The notes: generated by a model from the letters alone, not told the origin. A stretch of DNA of 64,000 nucleotides from Bolinopsis microptera (GCF_026151205.1 NC_087079.1:3677230-3741229); one strand, 5' to 3'; shown: positions 23,926 to 36,330, counted from the first letter of the stretch. Made by a program: numbers and translations.

Positions 23926-24299
23926 AAGATGTGACTTGTTGAAAAAAAAAGAAACAGCGCAGAGATATTAAAATATCACTGCTCAACTAACTGATAAGCT
24001 GTTTGTCACAATTGAAACTGGCGGTTTGTGGCAGATTGTCCTGACATTTGTGACATCGTTCAGATTTGTGACATCGTTGTCGCAAGCTATGGCACCAAAC
24101 ATGGCCCTGGATCAAAATGTGAGTTCGAGAGGTCGATGCAACTTCTAAATTAAACAGTCATCCCATTAAACATCGTGCAAAATCTTACAAAAAACTTTTA
24201 CACGGAACCGCCAGTTTCAAGTGTGAGCACTTTAATTGGGAGTATTACATAACAGCATAGTTTTGTATAGAATAGAAATATTGTACTTAATTGTTTACA

Positions 24300-24605
24300 T
24301 ACAGTCCCTATATCAGTACGTGTGTTTGGTACTATACAAACTCGAAATTGACTAATCCAGTTATTGACGATTATATGCGATGCTAATTTATGCCAAATAA
24401 GCATTTTTTACCAAAATATAAAGACAATTATATAATCATTAAAATTTTATATAGGACATCTCTCAAGTAGCTCAGCGGCCAGAACGCTGTTGCAATAAAC
24501 GGGAGGTTGGTTGTTCTAACCTGCGTGAGCGCTGTCTCAGCTTTTGCCCAAATCACTTTTGAGCACAAATTTTGTTTCGTGATAAATAGAAAATAAACTT
24601 TTGAA
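24300..24605 (+). repeat. tRNA-headed repeat, copy 2, inside the transposon
   Basis: This is a diverged copy of 23170-23470 in the same orientation. It has 'tagctcagcggccagaacgc' as box A and a weak box B ('ggttgttctaacc'). Confidence 0.5.
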
Positions 24606-25094
24606 CCTATCGAGCCAGTAGCATGAGCAAATAATTTAGATAGTAGCAACAACTAAGGTAATCCTAGTGCTCAGGATTGAGGACCTAATGAAGAATCGTC
24701 TGAAAATATCGGAAATTGCCGAAATTCACGACTAGCTGAAAAGGCCAAGGACTATTTGAAAATTGAATCCGGAAAAGCACTTGCCAGTTACAAAGAGGCT
24801 AGGCTTCGACTAGATAACCGACTCCAGTAATCAGTATCAGTACCCAGTGCAGAAGAAAAGAAGATATTTATCACACTCCACTCTTTCTGCTGTTCTTACT
24901 GTGTTTCATCTCTGTTTCAGTGTCATTAACCGCTGCTGGTTCTATCCTGAATGCTTGTTAAACCGGGGACCTGTATAAATATATAAGTTACAGTTATTTT
25001 TTAAAGTTACAAATATCAGCTGATTTGCAAAATGTAGCAATTCAAGAATTCGGAAGAAGAAGTTTGAAATTTCGCGCGAAAGTTTTTCCTAAAT

Positions 25095-25393
25095 CGCATC
25101 TTTTTGAGTTAAGGTTAACTCAAAAAGATGCCATTTGAAAACGCATTTTAAGATTTTACGACTTTATCCGTCAAACGGCATCTTTTGGCGTTAAGCTTAG
25201 CGCCAAAAGATGCGATTTGGGGATAAATCTTGATTATTTCAAGTCAAAATTATTTGATACGACGTCAAATCGCATCTTTTGGAGTTAAGCTTAACGCCAA
25301 AAGATGCGAGTTATTGTAAAAAGATGCGAATTGCTTTGCATTTTTTCAGATAATCGGCATTTTTTTGAGTTAACGTTAAGTCAAAAAGATGCG
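25095..25393. repeat. Right cluster of four 38-bp palindromes
   Basis: Copies are at 25095-25132, 25177-25214, 25271-25308 and 25356-25393, starting 82-94 bp apart. They have the same length and core as the left cluster. Confidence 0.9.
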
Positions 25394-25736
25394 AATTACG
25401 AAAAAATGTCCATGCTGTCACGGGGCCTTCTGATATTGGATTCATCAACGTTCCTGACAATTTTGTGGAATTTCTCAGAACCTTAGAATCCAAATTACAT
25501 ACACTGCTAATATCTTCATGATGTTCTCTGACATGATGACAAAAGTTCTCCTCGTACAGAAAATGAGCTTTACATTTCGGACAAAGAAAACCATGGGATT
25601 TACCTTCTAACTCCTCCTGCTCAGTTTTAATTTCCTTTTTTATTACAGTTGCATTGTTAGGTTTGTAATTCATGATTGTATCAGCAGCCACCACCACTGC
25701 ATCTGGAGATAATTTCCTCTTTTGTGACATAGCCAA

Positions 25737-26606
25737 TCCTACTGTTAATAATATGAAGTATTAAAACCAATCAATAAGTTGTGAGGTCACTCTTATTATA
25801 TAATACGATTAATTGTTTTAAATTTCAAATAAAATAATTATCACCAGCAAAATGTGTGATAGTTTGAGTTTTAAATGCAGAACAAATAATAACTCAGGTA
25901 TACTAATTGTTAATAAGTAAAATTTAATACTAGATGTACAATCGTACTAAACGCTACATCAATTCACGTCTGAATATAAAAAACGAATATAAATTATCAA
26001 AGAAAAGCTGACAGTGCCATTTTTATAATTTATATTATGTCGTCCATAATCAACTGTTTATTGCTATGGTTCGAACTTACTGTCTTTCACATTATTATCA
26101 TTATATTAATATTATAACAATTCGATCGCATCACAGTTCAAATTTTAAAATAACTTAAATCAAATAATTTCTACAAATCTTATTTTATATGGAATTCAAG
26201 TTAGTGAGAACAAGGTTAGGACAGAATCCATATCATCGTAACTTGATAATCAGTAGTTCAAGCAGATCTTCAATCGAGTCGATCAATTCAAATACACAGC
26301 ACTAAAATTATCATTGGTTAAAATGGTTAACTGGGTCAAATGTAACAGGAAAAACAAATCAGAATGTTTGTTATTAATCTTTTAGTAATTTATATTATAC
26401 AAATATATGAAAGTAAGGTAACAATGAAGATTAAAAGTTATTCCCTGATGTTGTCAAAAGAACATGCTCTTAAAGAAGTTAAATTAAATCAACGGGAACC
26501 TCCCCGATAAAAAATTTGGAATACTGCTTTCGTTGGTAAAGTTTTTACTATGTGTAAATACGTTTGTGATTGACAAGGTTACTTCTGTTGAACAAGCATA
26601 TTATGA
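25737..26606. other. Zinc-finger array spacer, duplicated
   Basis: Nearly identical to 28010-28877, showing a recent duplication of gene plus spacer. Upstream of each gene the minus strand reads 'attattaacag' just before the ATG-containing exon. That is a possible splice acceptor, so a 5' non-coding exon may lie further upstream. Confidence 0.6.
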
Positions 26607-26966
<360 letters not shown>

Positions 26967-27169
26967 TCAACATCTACACTGAGACCACAAAGAGTCTGTT
27001 AGTTATGAGTCATCTTGAACAGTTGAAAACTGAAAAGTTTAATCAAGGGAACATCCTCAATATACATTTGGAAATACTGCTTTCGTCGATAAAGTTGTAT
27101 TCAATATGACGTGTGAATACGTTTGTGTTTGACACAGTTACTTCTGTCAGAACAAGCATATTATTATGA

Positions 27170-28003
27170 TCACTCTTTTGACATGACAGGTTTCTCTCCA
27201 GTGTGAATTAGCTGGTGTCGTCTAAGATTAGATTTCTGAGAGAAAGATAAGGAGCATTCACTACACTTGAAAGGTTTCTCTCCTGTATGAATAAGCTGAT
27301 GTGTTCTGAGATGAGCTTTTTGAGAGAAAGATGAGGAGCATTCGCTACACTTATAAGGTTTCTCTCCAGTGTGGATACGCTGGTGTTGTCTGAGATTAGA
27401 TTTATCAGAGAAAGATAAGGAGCAATCATTACACTTGAACGGTTTCTCTCCAGTGTGGATACGCTTGTGTCGACTGAGAGTAGATTTTAGAGAGAAAGAT
27501 AAGGAGCATTCATTACACTTGAACGGTTTCTCTCCAGTGTGAATACGCTGATGTCTTGTGAGATTAGATTTCTGAGAGAAAGATAAGGAGCATACATTAC
27601 ACTTGAACGGTTTCTCTCCGGTGTGAATACGCTGATGATTGATCAGACTAGATTTGTAAGAGAAAGATAAGGAGCAATCATTGCACTTGAGAGATTTCTC
27701 TTCTGATATTGGATTCATCAACGTTCCTGACAATTTTGTGGAATTTCTCAGCACCTTAGAATCCAAATTACTTACACTGCTAATATCTTCATGATGTTCT
27801 CTGACATGATGACAAAAGTACTCCTCGTACAGAAAATGAGCTTTACATTTCGGACAAGGAAAACCATGGGATTTACCTTCTAACTCCTCCTGCTCAGTTT
27901 TAATTTCCTTTTTTATTACAGTTGAATTGTTAGGTTTGTAATTCATGATTGTATCAGCAGCCACCACCGCTGCATCTGGAGATAATTTCCTCTTTTGTGA
28001 CAT
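27170..28003 (-). CDS. C2H2 zinc-finger protein 3 (intact, six C-terminal fingers)
   Basis: I start at the ATG of [10 protein letters not shown], giving 277 residues. The N-terminal module has two overlapping SUMO-type motifs (IKKE, IKTE at about residues 30-36). It also has a divergent finger (CPKC..., with HVREHH). Six canonical fingers follow ('[20 protein letters not shown]' is the first), linked by HTGEKPFK, and the protein ends PVMSKE. The expected role is sequence-specific nuclear DNA binding, perhaps repressive given the SUMO motifs (inference). Gene 6 is its near-identical duplicate with a frameshift. Finger frameworks are almost invariant across the array; changes fall at helix positions. 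Confidence 0.88.
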   Translation of the reverse strand: MSQKRKLSPDAAVVAADTIMNYKPNNSTVIKKEIKTEQEELEGKSHGFPCPKCKAHFLYEEYFCHHVREHHEDISSVSNLDSKVLRNSTKLSGTLMNPISEEKSLKCNDCSLSFSYKSSLINHQRIHTGEKPFKCNVCSLSFSQKSNLTRHQRIHTGEKPFKCNECSLSFSLKSTLSRHKRIHTGEKPFKCNDCSLSFSDKSNLRQHQRIHTGEKPYKCSECSSSFSQKAHLRTHQLIHTGEKPFKCSECSLSFSQKSNLRRHQLIHTGEKPVMSKE

Positions 28004-28009
28004 AGCCAA

Positions 28010-28877
28010 TCCTACTGTTAATAATATGAAGTATTAAAACCAATCAATAAGTTGTGAGGTCACTCTTATTATATAATACGATTAATTGTTTTAAATTTTA
28101 AATAAAATAATTATCACCAACAAAATGTGTGATAGTTTGAGTTTTAAATGCAGAACAAATAATAACTCAGGTATACTAATTGTTAATAAGTAAAATTTAA
28201 TACTAGATGTACAATCGTACTAAACGGTACATCAATTCACGTCTGAATATAAAATACGAATATAAATTATCAAAGAAAAGCTGACAGTGCCATTTTTATA
28301 ATTTATATTATGTCGTCCATAATCAACTGTTTATTGCTATGGTTCGAACTTACTGTCTTTCACATTATTATCATTATATTAATATTATAACAATTCGATC
28401 GCATCACAGTTCAAATTTTAAAATAACTTAAATCAAATAATTTCTACAAATCTTATTTTATATGGAATTCAAGTTAGTGAGAACAAGGTTAGGACAGAAT
28501 CCATATCATCGTAACTTGATAATCAGTAGTTCAAGCAGATCTTCAATCGAGTCGATCAATTCAAATACACAGCACTAAAATTATCATTGGTTAAAATGGT
28601 TAACTGGGTCAAATGTAACAGGAAAAACAAATCAGAATGTTTGTTATTAATCTTTTAGTAATTTATATAAAAATATATGAAAGTAAGGTAACAATGAAAA
28701 TTGAAAGTTATTCCCTGATGTTGTCAAAAGAACATGCTCTTAAAGAAGTTAAATTAAATCAACGGGAACCTCCCCGATAAAAAATTTGGAATACTGCTTT
28801 CGTTGGTAAAGTTTTTACTATGTGTAAATACGTTTGTGATTGACAAGGTTACTTATACCAGAACAAGCATAATATGA
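28010..28877. other. Zinc-finger array spacer, duplicate of 25737-26606
   Basis: AT-rich non-coding sequence. The paralogous spacer differs by only scattered bases and a few short indels. Confidence 0.6.
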
Positions 28878-29795
28878 TCACTCCTTCGACTTGACAGGTT
28901 TCTCTCCAGTGTGTACACGCTGGTGTGCTTTGAGATCAGGTTTGTGAGAGAAAGATAAGGAGCATTCATTACACGTGAAAGGTTTCTCTCCAGTGTGAAT
29001 ACGATGATGTGTTGTGAGATTAGATTTATGAGAGAAAGATGAGGAGCATTCATTACACTTGAAAGGTTTCTCTCCAGTGTGGATACGCTGATGTGTTGTG
29101 AGATTAGATTTCTGAGAGAAAGATAAGGAGCATTCATTACACTTAAAAGGTTTCTCTCCAGTGTGAATACGCTGGTGTTGTCTGAGATTAGATTTATCAG
29201 AGAAAGATAAGGAGCATTCATTACACTTGAACGGTTTCTCTCCAGTGTGAATACGCTGATGTCTTGTGAGATTATATTTCTGAGAGAAAGATAAGGAGCA
29301 TAAATTACAATTAAAAGGTTCCTCTCCAGTGTGAATACGCTGGTGTTGTCTGAGAGTAGATTTCCGAGAGAAAGATAAGGAGCATTCACTACACTTGAAA
29401 GGTTTCTCTCCAGTGTGGATACGCTGGTGTTGTCTGAGATTAGATTTCCGAGAGAAAGATAAGGAGCAATCAGTACACTTGAACGGTTTCTCTTCTGATA
29501 TTGGATTCATCAACGTTCCTGACAATTTTGTGGAATTTCTCAGCACCTTAGAATCCAAATTACTTACACTGCTTATATCTTCATGATGTTCTCTGACATG
29601 ATGACAAAAGTACTCCTCGTACAGAAAATGAGCTTTACATTTCGGACAAAGAAAACCATGGGATTTACCTTCTAACTCCTCCTGCTCAGTTTTAATTTCC
29701 TTTTTTATTACAGTTGAATTGTTAGGTTTGTAATTCATGATTGTATCAGCAGCTGCCACCACTGCATCTGGAGATAATTTTCTCTTCTGTGACAT
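28878..29795 (-). CDS. C2H2 zinc-finger protein 4 (intact, seven C-terminal fingers)
   Basis: It has the same N-terminal module as gene 3 ([14 protein letters not shown]-type [14 protein letters not shown] finger). Seven fingers follow, beginning '[18 protein letters not shown]'. One finger has '[17 protein letters not shown]', with Leu in the CxxC knuckle and Tyr for Ser. The C-terminus is PVKSKE, shared with remnant 2, so those two derive from one duplication. The frame is complete at 305 residues from the first ATG. A nuclear DNA-binding role is inferred from the tandem fingers only. Confidence 0.88.
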   Translation of the reverse strand: MSQKRKLSPDAVVAAADTIMNYKPNNSTVIKKEIKTEQEELEGKSHGFLCPKCKAHFLYEEYFCHHVREHHEDISSVSNLDSKVLRNSTKLSGTLMNPISEEKPFKCTDCSLSFSRKSNLRQHQRIHTGEKPFKCSECSLSFSRKSTLRQHQRIHTGEEPFNCNLCSLSFSQKYNLTRHQRIHTGEKPFKCNECSLSFSDKSNLRQHQRIHTGEKPFKCNECSLSFSQKSNLTTHQRIHTGEKPFKCNECSSSFSHKSNLTTHHRIHTGEKPFTCNECSLSFSHKPDLKAHQRVHTGEKPVKSKE

Positions 29796-29801
29796 AGCCA
29801 A

Positions 29802-30372
29802 TCTTACTGTTTAAAATAATATGAAGTATTAAAACCAATCAATAAGTTGTGGGGTTATTCTAATTATATAATACGTTTAATCATTTAAATAATCGATCAA
29901 CTTAATTATCACCAACTAAAATTTGACAGTTTGAGTTTTAAAAACAGAATAAATCTAAAATAAATGAATAAAAACTCAGGGATACAAATGTTTGATATTT
30001 GTTAAATCAGATACGTGTAAAATCGTAATAAACTTTAGATAAGTTAAATATCAAATAAAACATGACAATGCAATTTTCATAATATATATATATTATATAA
30101 TATGTCTTCAATAATCAACTGTGTATTGAAAGTAATTCCCTGATATTGTCAAAAAAACATGCTCATTATTCAACATCTACACTGAGACCTCAAAGAGTCT
30201 GTTAGTTGTGAGTCATCTTGAACAGTTGAAAACTGAAAAGTTTAATCAAGGGAACATCCTCAATATACATTTGGAAATACTGCTTTCGTCGATAAAGTTG
30301 TATTCAATATTTCGTGTGAATACGTTTGTGTTTGACACGGTTACTTCTGTCAGAACAAGCATATTATTATGA
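29802..30372. other. Zinc-finger array spacer
   Basis: AT-rich, shared with the flanks at 32.5-33.0, 35.0-35.6 and 38.3-39.0 kb. It includes a (TA)n run at about 30085-30100. Confidence 0.6.
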
Positions 30373-31710
30373 TCACTCTTTTGACATGACAGGTTTCTCT
30401 CCAGTGTGAATTAGCTGGTGTCGTCTAAGATTAGATTTCCGAGAGAAAGATAATGAGCATTCACTACATTTGTAAGGATTCTCTCCAGTGTGAATTAGCT
30501 GGTGTCGTCTAAGATTAGATTTCTGAGAGAAAGATAAGGAGCATTTACTACACTTGAAAGGTTTCTCTCCTGTGTGAATAAGCTGATGTGTTCTGAGATG
30601 AGCTTTTTGAGAGAAAGATAAGGAGCATTCGCTACACTTATAAGGTTTCTCTCCAGTGTGGATACGCTGGTGTTGTCTGAGATTAGATTTCTGAGAGAAA
30701 GATGAGGAGCATTCATTACACTTAAAAGGTTTCTCTCCAGTGTGGATACGCTGGTGTTGTCTGAGATTAGATTCCCGAGAGAAAGATAAGGAGCATTCAT
30801 TACACTTGAACGGTTCCTCTCCAGTGTGAATAAGCTGGTGTCGTCTGAGAGCAGATTTATCAGAGAAAGATAAGGAGCATTCATTACACTTGAACGGTTT
30901 CTCTCCAGTGTGAATACGCTGATGTGTTGTGAGGTGAGATTTCCGAGAGAAAGATGAGGAGCATTCATTACACTTGAAAGGTTTCTCTCCTGTGTGAATA
31001 AGTTGATGTGTTCTGAGATGAGATTTCTGAGAGAAAGTTGAGGAGCATTCACTACACTTGAAAGGTTTCTCTCCAGTGTGGATACGCTGGTGTGTTGTGA
31101 GGTGAGATTTCCGAGAGAAAGATGAGGAGCATTCATTACACTTGAAAGGTTTCTCTCCAGAGTGAATACGCTGGTGTTGTCTGAGATAAGTTTTCTGAGA
31201 GAAAGATGAGGAGCATTCATTACACTTGAAAGGTTTCTCTCCTGTGTGAATAAGTTGATGTGTTCTGAGATAAGATTTCTGAGAGAAAGTTGAGGAGCAT
31301 TCACTACACTTGAAAGGTTTCTCTCCAGTGTGGATACGCTGATGTTTTGTGAGATTAGATTTATCTGAGAAAGATGAGGAGCATTCATTACACTTGAGAG
31401 ATTTCTCTCCTGATATTGGATTCATCAACTTTCCTGACAATTTTGTGGAATTTCTCAGTGCATTGGATTCCAAATTACATACACTGCTAATATCTTCATG
31501 ATGTTCTCTGACATGATGACAAAAGTACTCCTCGTACAGAAAATGAGCTTTACATTTCGGACAAAGAAAACCATGGGATTTACCTTCTAACTCCTCCTGC
31601 TCAGTTTTAATTTCCTTTTTTATTACAGTTGAATTGTTAGGTTTGTAATTCATGATTGTATCAGCAGCTGCCACCACTGCATCTGGAGATAATTTTCTCT
31701 TCTGTGACAT
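30373..31710 (-). CDS. C2H2 zinc-finger protein 5 (intact, twelve C-terminal fingers)
   Basis: This is the longest array member, 445 residues from [10 protein letters not shown]. After the shared N-terminal module come twelve uninterrupted fingers with TGEKPFK linkers. Variants include SGEKP between fingers 3 and 4 and TGENPYK before the last. Helix signatures repeat in pairs (SRKSHLTTH twice, [18 protein letters not shown]), showing internal duplication of two-finger blocks. The terminal SQKSNLRRH finger and PVMSKE tail are shared with genes 3, 6 and 8. Long tandem arrays of this kind bind extended DNA sites. Confidence 0.9.
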   Translation of the reverse strand: MSQKRKLSPDAVVAAADTIMNYKPNNSTVIKKEIKTEQEELEGKSHGFLCPKCKAHFLYEEYFCHHVREHHEDISSVCNLESNALRNSTKLSGKLMNPISGEKSLKCNECSSSFSDKSNLTKHQRIHTGEKPFKCSECSSTFSQKSYLRTHQLIHTGEKPFKCNECSSSFSQKTYLRQHQRIHSGEKPFKCNECSSSFSRKSHLTTHQRIHTGEKPFKCSECSSTFSQKSHLRTHQLIHTGEKPFKCNECSSSFSRKSHLTTHQRIHTGEKPFKCNECSLSFSDKSALRRHQLIHTGEEPFKCNECSLSFSRESNLRQHQRIHTGEKPFKCNECSSSFSQKSNLRQHQRIHTGEKPYKCSECSLSFSQKAHLRTHQLIHTGEKPFKCSKCSLSFSQKSNLRRHQLIHTGENPYKCSECSLSFSRKSNLRRHQLIHTGEKPVMSKE

Positions 31711-31792
31711 AGCCAATCTTACTGTTAATAATATGAAGTATTAAAACCAATCAATAAGTTGTGGGGTAATTCTAATCATATAATACGTTTAA

Positions 31793-32526
31793 GGGGGCCG
31801 GGGGGGGGGGTCTTCATCAAAATTCTCTCGAAATTGACTTTATATAGTTGTTTCTGGTAGAAGGGAGTGATATCTACCAGCTGCTTTTGGTCCCATGGAA
31901 AAATATTGTTCCTAGCCGAAATTATCGCCGGTCTAAGGTCAGCGCTTATGTGTAATTGTATTGCGCGAGCGATTTTCAATCGAAAATTCTGAAAATCGAG
32001 TCTAAAAATCTATCTTCTCCTACATTTTTTGAGCAATTACCCTGAAACTTTCAGGATATGTTTTAGGGACCATTTAGAAGAGATCGTTCAAGCCACAATT
32101 TTGAAATAGGCCTTTAAAAAAATTTTATTCAATTTTGAAAATCTTGGACCTCGTTTTTTTACGATTTTTTCAGGTCCAAGATTTTCAAAAATTAATAAAA
32201 TTTTTTTAAAGGCCTATCTCAAAATTTTGGCTTGAACGATCTCTTCTAAATGGTCCTTAGAACATATCCTGAAAGTTTCAGGGTGATTGCTCAAAAAATG
32301 TAGGAGAAGATAGATTTTTAGACTCGATTTTCAGAATTTTCGATTGAAAATCGCTCACGCAATACAATTACACATAAGCGCTGACCTTAGACCGGCGATA
32401 ATTTCGGCTAGGAACAATATTTTTCCATGGGACCAAAAGCAGCTGGTAGATATCACTCCCTTCTACCAGAAACAACTATAAAGTCAATTTCGAGAGAATT
32501 TTGATGAAGACCCCCCCCCGGCCCCC
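31793..32526. mobile_element. 734-bp near-perfect palindromic MITE with TTAA target site
   Basis: The two halves are reverse complements over almost the full length, meeting near 32160. The ends are GGGGGCCGG and CCGGCCCCC. TTAA lies directly outside both ends (31789-31792 and 32527-32530), and paralogous spacers have a single TTAA in uninterrupted 'cgtttaatcattt'. TTAA duplication fits piggyBac- or Kolobok-type transposases. It has no ORF of its own and would form one long hairpin when single-stranded or transcribed. Confidence 0.92.
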
Positions 32527-33022
32527 TTAATCATTTAAATAATCGATCAACTTAATTATCACCAACTAAAATTTGGCAGTTTGAGTTTTAAAAACAGAAT
32601 AAATCTAAAATAAATGAATAAAAACTCAGGGATACAAATGTTTGATATTTGTTAAATCAGATACGTACGTGTAAAATCGTAATAAACTTTAGATAAGTTA
32701 AATATTAAATAAAACATGACAACGCAATTTTCATAATATATATATATATATATGTCGTCAATAATCAACTGTGTATTGAACGTAATTCCCTGATATTGTC
32801 AAAAGAACATGCTCATTATTCAACATCTACACTGAGACCACAAAGAGTCTGTTAGTTGTGAGTCATCTTGAACAGTTGAAAACTGAAAAGTTTAATCAAG
32901 GGAACATCCTCAATATACATTTGGAAATACTGCTTTCGTCGATAAAGTTGTATTCAATATGACGTGTGAATACGTTTGTGTTTGACACAGTTACTTCTGT
33001 CAGAACAAGCATATTATTATGA

Positions 33023-33861
33023 TCACTCTTTTGACATGACAGGTTTCTCTCCAGTGTGAATTAGCTGGTGTCGTCTAAGATTAGATTTCTGAGAGAAAGA
33101 TAAGGAGCATTCACTACACTTGAAAGGTTTCTCTCCTGTATGAATAAGCTGATGTGTTCTGAGATGAGCTTTTTGAGAGAAAGATGAGGAGCATTCGCTA
33201 CACTTATAAGGTTTCTCTCCAGTGTGGATACGCTGGTGTTGTCTGAGATTAGATTTATCAGAGAAAGATAAGGAGCAATCATTACACTTGAACGGTTTCT
33301 CTCCAGTGTGGATACGCTTGTGTCGACTGAGAGTAGATTTCTGGGAGAAAGATAAGGAGCATTCATTATGTACTTGAACGGTTTCTCTCCAGTGTGAATA
33401 CGCTGATGTCTTGTGAGATTAGATTTCTGAGAGAAAGATAAGGAGCATACATTACACTTGAACGGTTTCTCTCCGGTGTGAATACGCTGATGATTGATCA
33501 GACTAGATTTGTAAGAGAAAGATAAGGAGCAATCATTGCACTTGAGAGATTTCTCTTCTGATATTGGATTCATCAACGTTCCTGACAATTTTGTGGAATT
33601 TCTCAGCACCTTAGAATCCAAATTACTTACACTGCTAATATCTTCATGATGTTCTCTGACATGATGACAAAAGTACTCCTCGTACAGAAAATAGGCTTCA
33701 CATTTCGGACAAAGAAAACCAATGTGGGATTTACCGTCTAACTCCTCCTGCTCAGTTTTAATTTCCTTTTTTATTACAGTTGCATTGTTAGGTTTGTAAT
33801 TCATGGTTGTATCAGCAGCCGCTACCACTGCATCTGGAGATAATTTTCTCTTCTGTGACAT
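33023..33861 (-). pseudogene. C2H2 zinc-finger gene 6, frameshifted duplicate of gene 3
   Basis: The 5' half matches gene 3 almost perfectly ([14 protein letters not shown] motifs, first two fingers). At about 33369-33375 'attatgta' replaces 'attaca', adding two bases. The frame leaves the finger code after 'GEKPFKY'. The remaining four fingers continue uninterrupted in another frame down to the original TGA position at 33023. The predicted product is a two-finger protein with an unrelated Ser/Leu/Asn-rich tail. A recent lesion or a sequence error are equally possible, as no other damage is visible. Confidence 0.82.
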
Positions 33862-34041
33862 AGCCAATCCTACTGTTAATAATATGAAGTATTAAAACCA
33901 ATCAATAAGTTGTGAGGTCACTCTTATTATATAATACGATTAATTGTTTTAAATTTTAAGTAAATTAATTATCACCGGCAAAATGTGTGACAGTTTGAGT
34001 TTTAAATACGGAACAAATAATAACTCAGGTATACTAATCGT

Positions 34042-34612
34042 TAATATCAGTTATTTAGAATATATATTCGCATTTTATCCACACTATATTTACATTACAC
34101 GTACAACGTGATATCGTTATCAGTGCAGTGTGTACAACACCAACTACACCGATCAATTGCCAATCTGCGAAACATTTAATTATTATTATCACTTCGAGAT
34201 GGCCAGGCCTACTCTCATGCTGTCTATATGTGATGATTAACTCTGAAAAACTAGGGACAACTGGGGAATGATCCCAGAACCTCGAGATTTCGCGTCTCTT
34301 GCTCTACCGATTGAGCTACTGACCCTGATTCTCAGAGCGAAATCACCACTCATATACAGCACAATTTCATGATTTGTGTGGAATATCATTTTATCAGTTA
34401 TTTAGAATATATATTCGCATTTTATCCACACTATATTTACATTACACGTACAACGTGATATCGTTATCAGTGCAGTGTGTACAACACCAACTACACCGAT
34501 CAATTGCCAATCTGCGAAACATTTAATTATTATTATCACTTCGAGATGGCCAGGCCTACTCTCATGCTGGTTTTTCAGAGTTAATCATCACATATAGACA
34601 CTATATGTTTCT
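34042..34612. repeat. Composite repeat: 170-bp direct repeats around a tRNA-like core, at a deletion junction
   Basis: About 34042-34209 and 34394-34569 are near-identical direct repeats ('atcagttatttagaatatat' start, 'actctcatgctg' end). Between them is a minus-strand tRNA-like piece ('gtagctcaatcggtagagca', about 34297-34320). A segment of about 29 bp beginning 'tctatatgtgatgattaact' follows the first repeat and recurs inverted after the second. The structure resembles a small LTR-like or SINE-derived composite. It sits exactly where zinc-finger gene 7 is cut. Confidence 0.7.
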
Positions 34613-35024
34613 TAAACGGTTTCTCTCCTGTGTGAATACGCTGATGATTGATCAGACTAGATTTGTAAGAGAAAGATAAGGAGCAATCATTGCACTTGAG
34701 AGATTTCTCTTCTGATATTGGATTCATCAACGTTCCTGACAATTTTGTGGAATTTCTCAGCACCTTAGAATCCAAATTACTTACACTGCTAATATCTTCA
34801 TGATGTTCTCTGACATGATGACAAAAGTACTCCTCGTACAGAAAATGAGCTTTACATTTCGGACAAAGAAAACCATGGGATTTACCTTCTAACTCCTCCT
34901 GCTCAGTTTTAATTTCCTTTTTTATTACAGTTGAATTGTTAGGTTTGTAATTCATGATTGTATCAGCAGCTGCCACCACTACATCTGTAGACAATTTTCT
35001 ATTCTGTGACATAGCCAATCTCAC
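34613..35024 (-). pseudogene. C2H2 zinc-finger gene 7, truncated after one finger
   Basis: The N-terminal module is complete. ATG is at 35024 (MRLAMSQNR) or, as in paralogues, at 35012. After the first canonical finger (SYKSSLINH) the frame runs into the composite repeat and stops at 34581. All later fingers, the 3' flank and the neighbouring spacer are absent, so the event was a deletion plus insertion. SQNRKLSTD instead of SQKRKLSPD shows it groups with gene 8 rather than genes 3-6. Confidence 0.82.
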
Positions 35025-35580
35025 TGTTAATAATATGAAGTATTAAAACCAATCAATAAGTTGTGGGGTAATTCTAATTATATAATACGTTTAATCATTT
35101 AAATAATCGATCAACTTAATTATCACCAACTAAAATTTGACAGTTTGAGTTTTAAAAACAGAATAAATCTAAAATAAATGAATAAAAACTCAGGGATACA
35201 AATGTTTGATATTTGTTAAATCAGATACGTGTAAAATCGTAATAAACTTTAGATAAGTTAAATATCAAATAAAACATGACAATGCAATTTTCATAATATA
35301 TATATATATATGTCGTCAATAATCAACTGTGTATTGAAAGTAATTCCCTGATATTGTCAAAAGAACATGCTCATTATTCAACATCTACACTGAGACCACA
35401 AAGAGTCTGTTAGTTGTGAGTCATCTTGAACAGTTGAAAACTGAAAAGTTTAATCAAGGGAACATCCTCAATATACATTTGGAAATATTGCTTTCGTCGA
35501 TAAAGTTGTATTCAATATGACGTGTGAATACGTTTGTGTTTGACACGGTTACTTCTGTCAGAACAAGCATATTATTATGA

Positions 35581-36330
35581 TCACTCTTTTGACATGACAG
35601 GTTTCTCTCCAGTGTGAATTAGCTGGTGTCGTCTAAGATTAGATTTCTGAGAGAAAGATAAGGAGCATTCACTACACTTGAAAGGTTTCTCTCCTGTGTG
35701 GATACGCTGATGTTTTGTGAGATTAGATTTATCATTGAAAGATAAGGAGCATTCATTACACTTGAACGGTTTCTCTCCAGTGTGAATACGCTGATGTGTT
35801 GTGAGGTGAGATTTCCGAGAGAAAGATGAGGAGCATTCATTGCACTTGAAAGGTTTCTCTCCTGTGTGAATAAGTTGATGTGTTCTGAGATGAGATTTCT
35901 GAGAGAAAGTTGAGGAGCATTCACTACACTTGAAAGGTTTCTCTCCAGTGTGGATACGCTGATGTCTTGTGAGATTAGATTTATCTGAGAAAGATGAGGA
36001 GCATTCATTACACTTGAGAGATTTCTCTCCTGCTATTGGATTCATCAACTTTCCTGACAATTTCGTGGAATTTCTCAGTGCATTGGATTCCAAATTACAT
36101 ACACTGCTAATATCTTCATGATGCTCTCTGACATGATGACAAAAGTACTCCTCGTACAGAAAATGGGCTTCACATTTCGGACAAAGAAAACCATGGGGTT
36201 TACCTTCTAACTCCTCCTGCTCAGTTTTAATCTCAGTTTTTATTACAGTTGCATTGTTAGGTTTGTAATTCATGATTGTATCAGCAGCTGCCACCACTAC
36301 ATCTGTAGACAATTTTCTCTTCTGTGACAT
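35581..36330 (-). CDS. C2H2 zinc-finger protein 8 (intact, five C-terminal fingers)
   Basis: 249 residues from [10 protein letters not shown]. The N-terminal module has IKTE twice (VIKTEIKTE) rather than IKKE/IKTE, so both SUMO-type sites persist. Five fingers follow, with helices [36 protein letters not shown] and SQKSNLRRH. It looks like a shortened gene 5: the first finger pair and the last finger match gene 5 closely and the middle fingers are missing. The TTAA-flanked 2-kb element starts 34 bp upstream of the ATG, so its promoter or 5' splice site may be disturbed. Confidence 0.87.
   Translation of the reverse strand: MSQKRKLSTDVVVAAADTIMNYKPNNATVIKTEIKTEQEELEGKPHGFLCPKCEAHFLYEEYFCHHVREHHEDISSVCNLESNALRNSTKLSGKLMNPIAGEKSLKCNECSSSFSDKSNLTRHQRIHTGEKPFKCSECSSTFSQKSHLRTHQLIHTGEKPFKCNECSSSFSRKSHLTTHQRIHTGEKPFKCNECSLSFNDKSNLTKHQRIHTGEKPFKCSECSLSFSQKSNLRRHQLIHTGEKPVMSKE

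Noticed and set aside
23771-23971. Gly/Thr-rich frame 'TGTGTGTDNFWDF'
   Set aside because: It is the CCGGGA minisatellite inside a transposon.
34270-34327. Functional tRNA gene on the minus strand
   Set aside because: Box B is poor (GGTTCTGGGAT) and the piece is embedded in a repeat composite.
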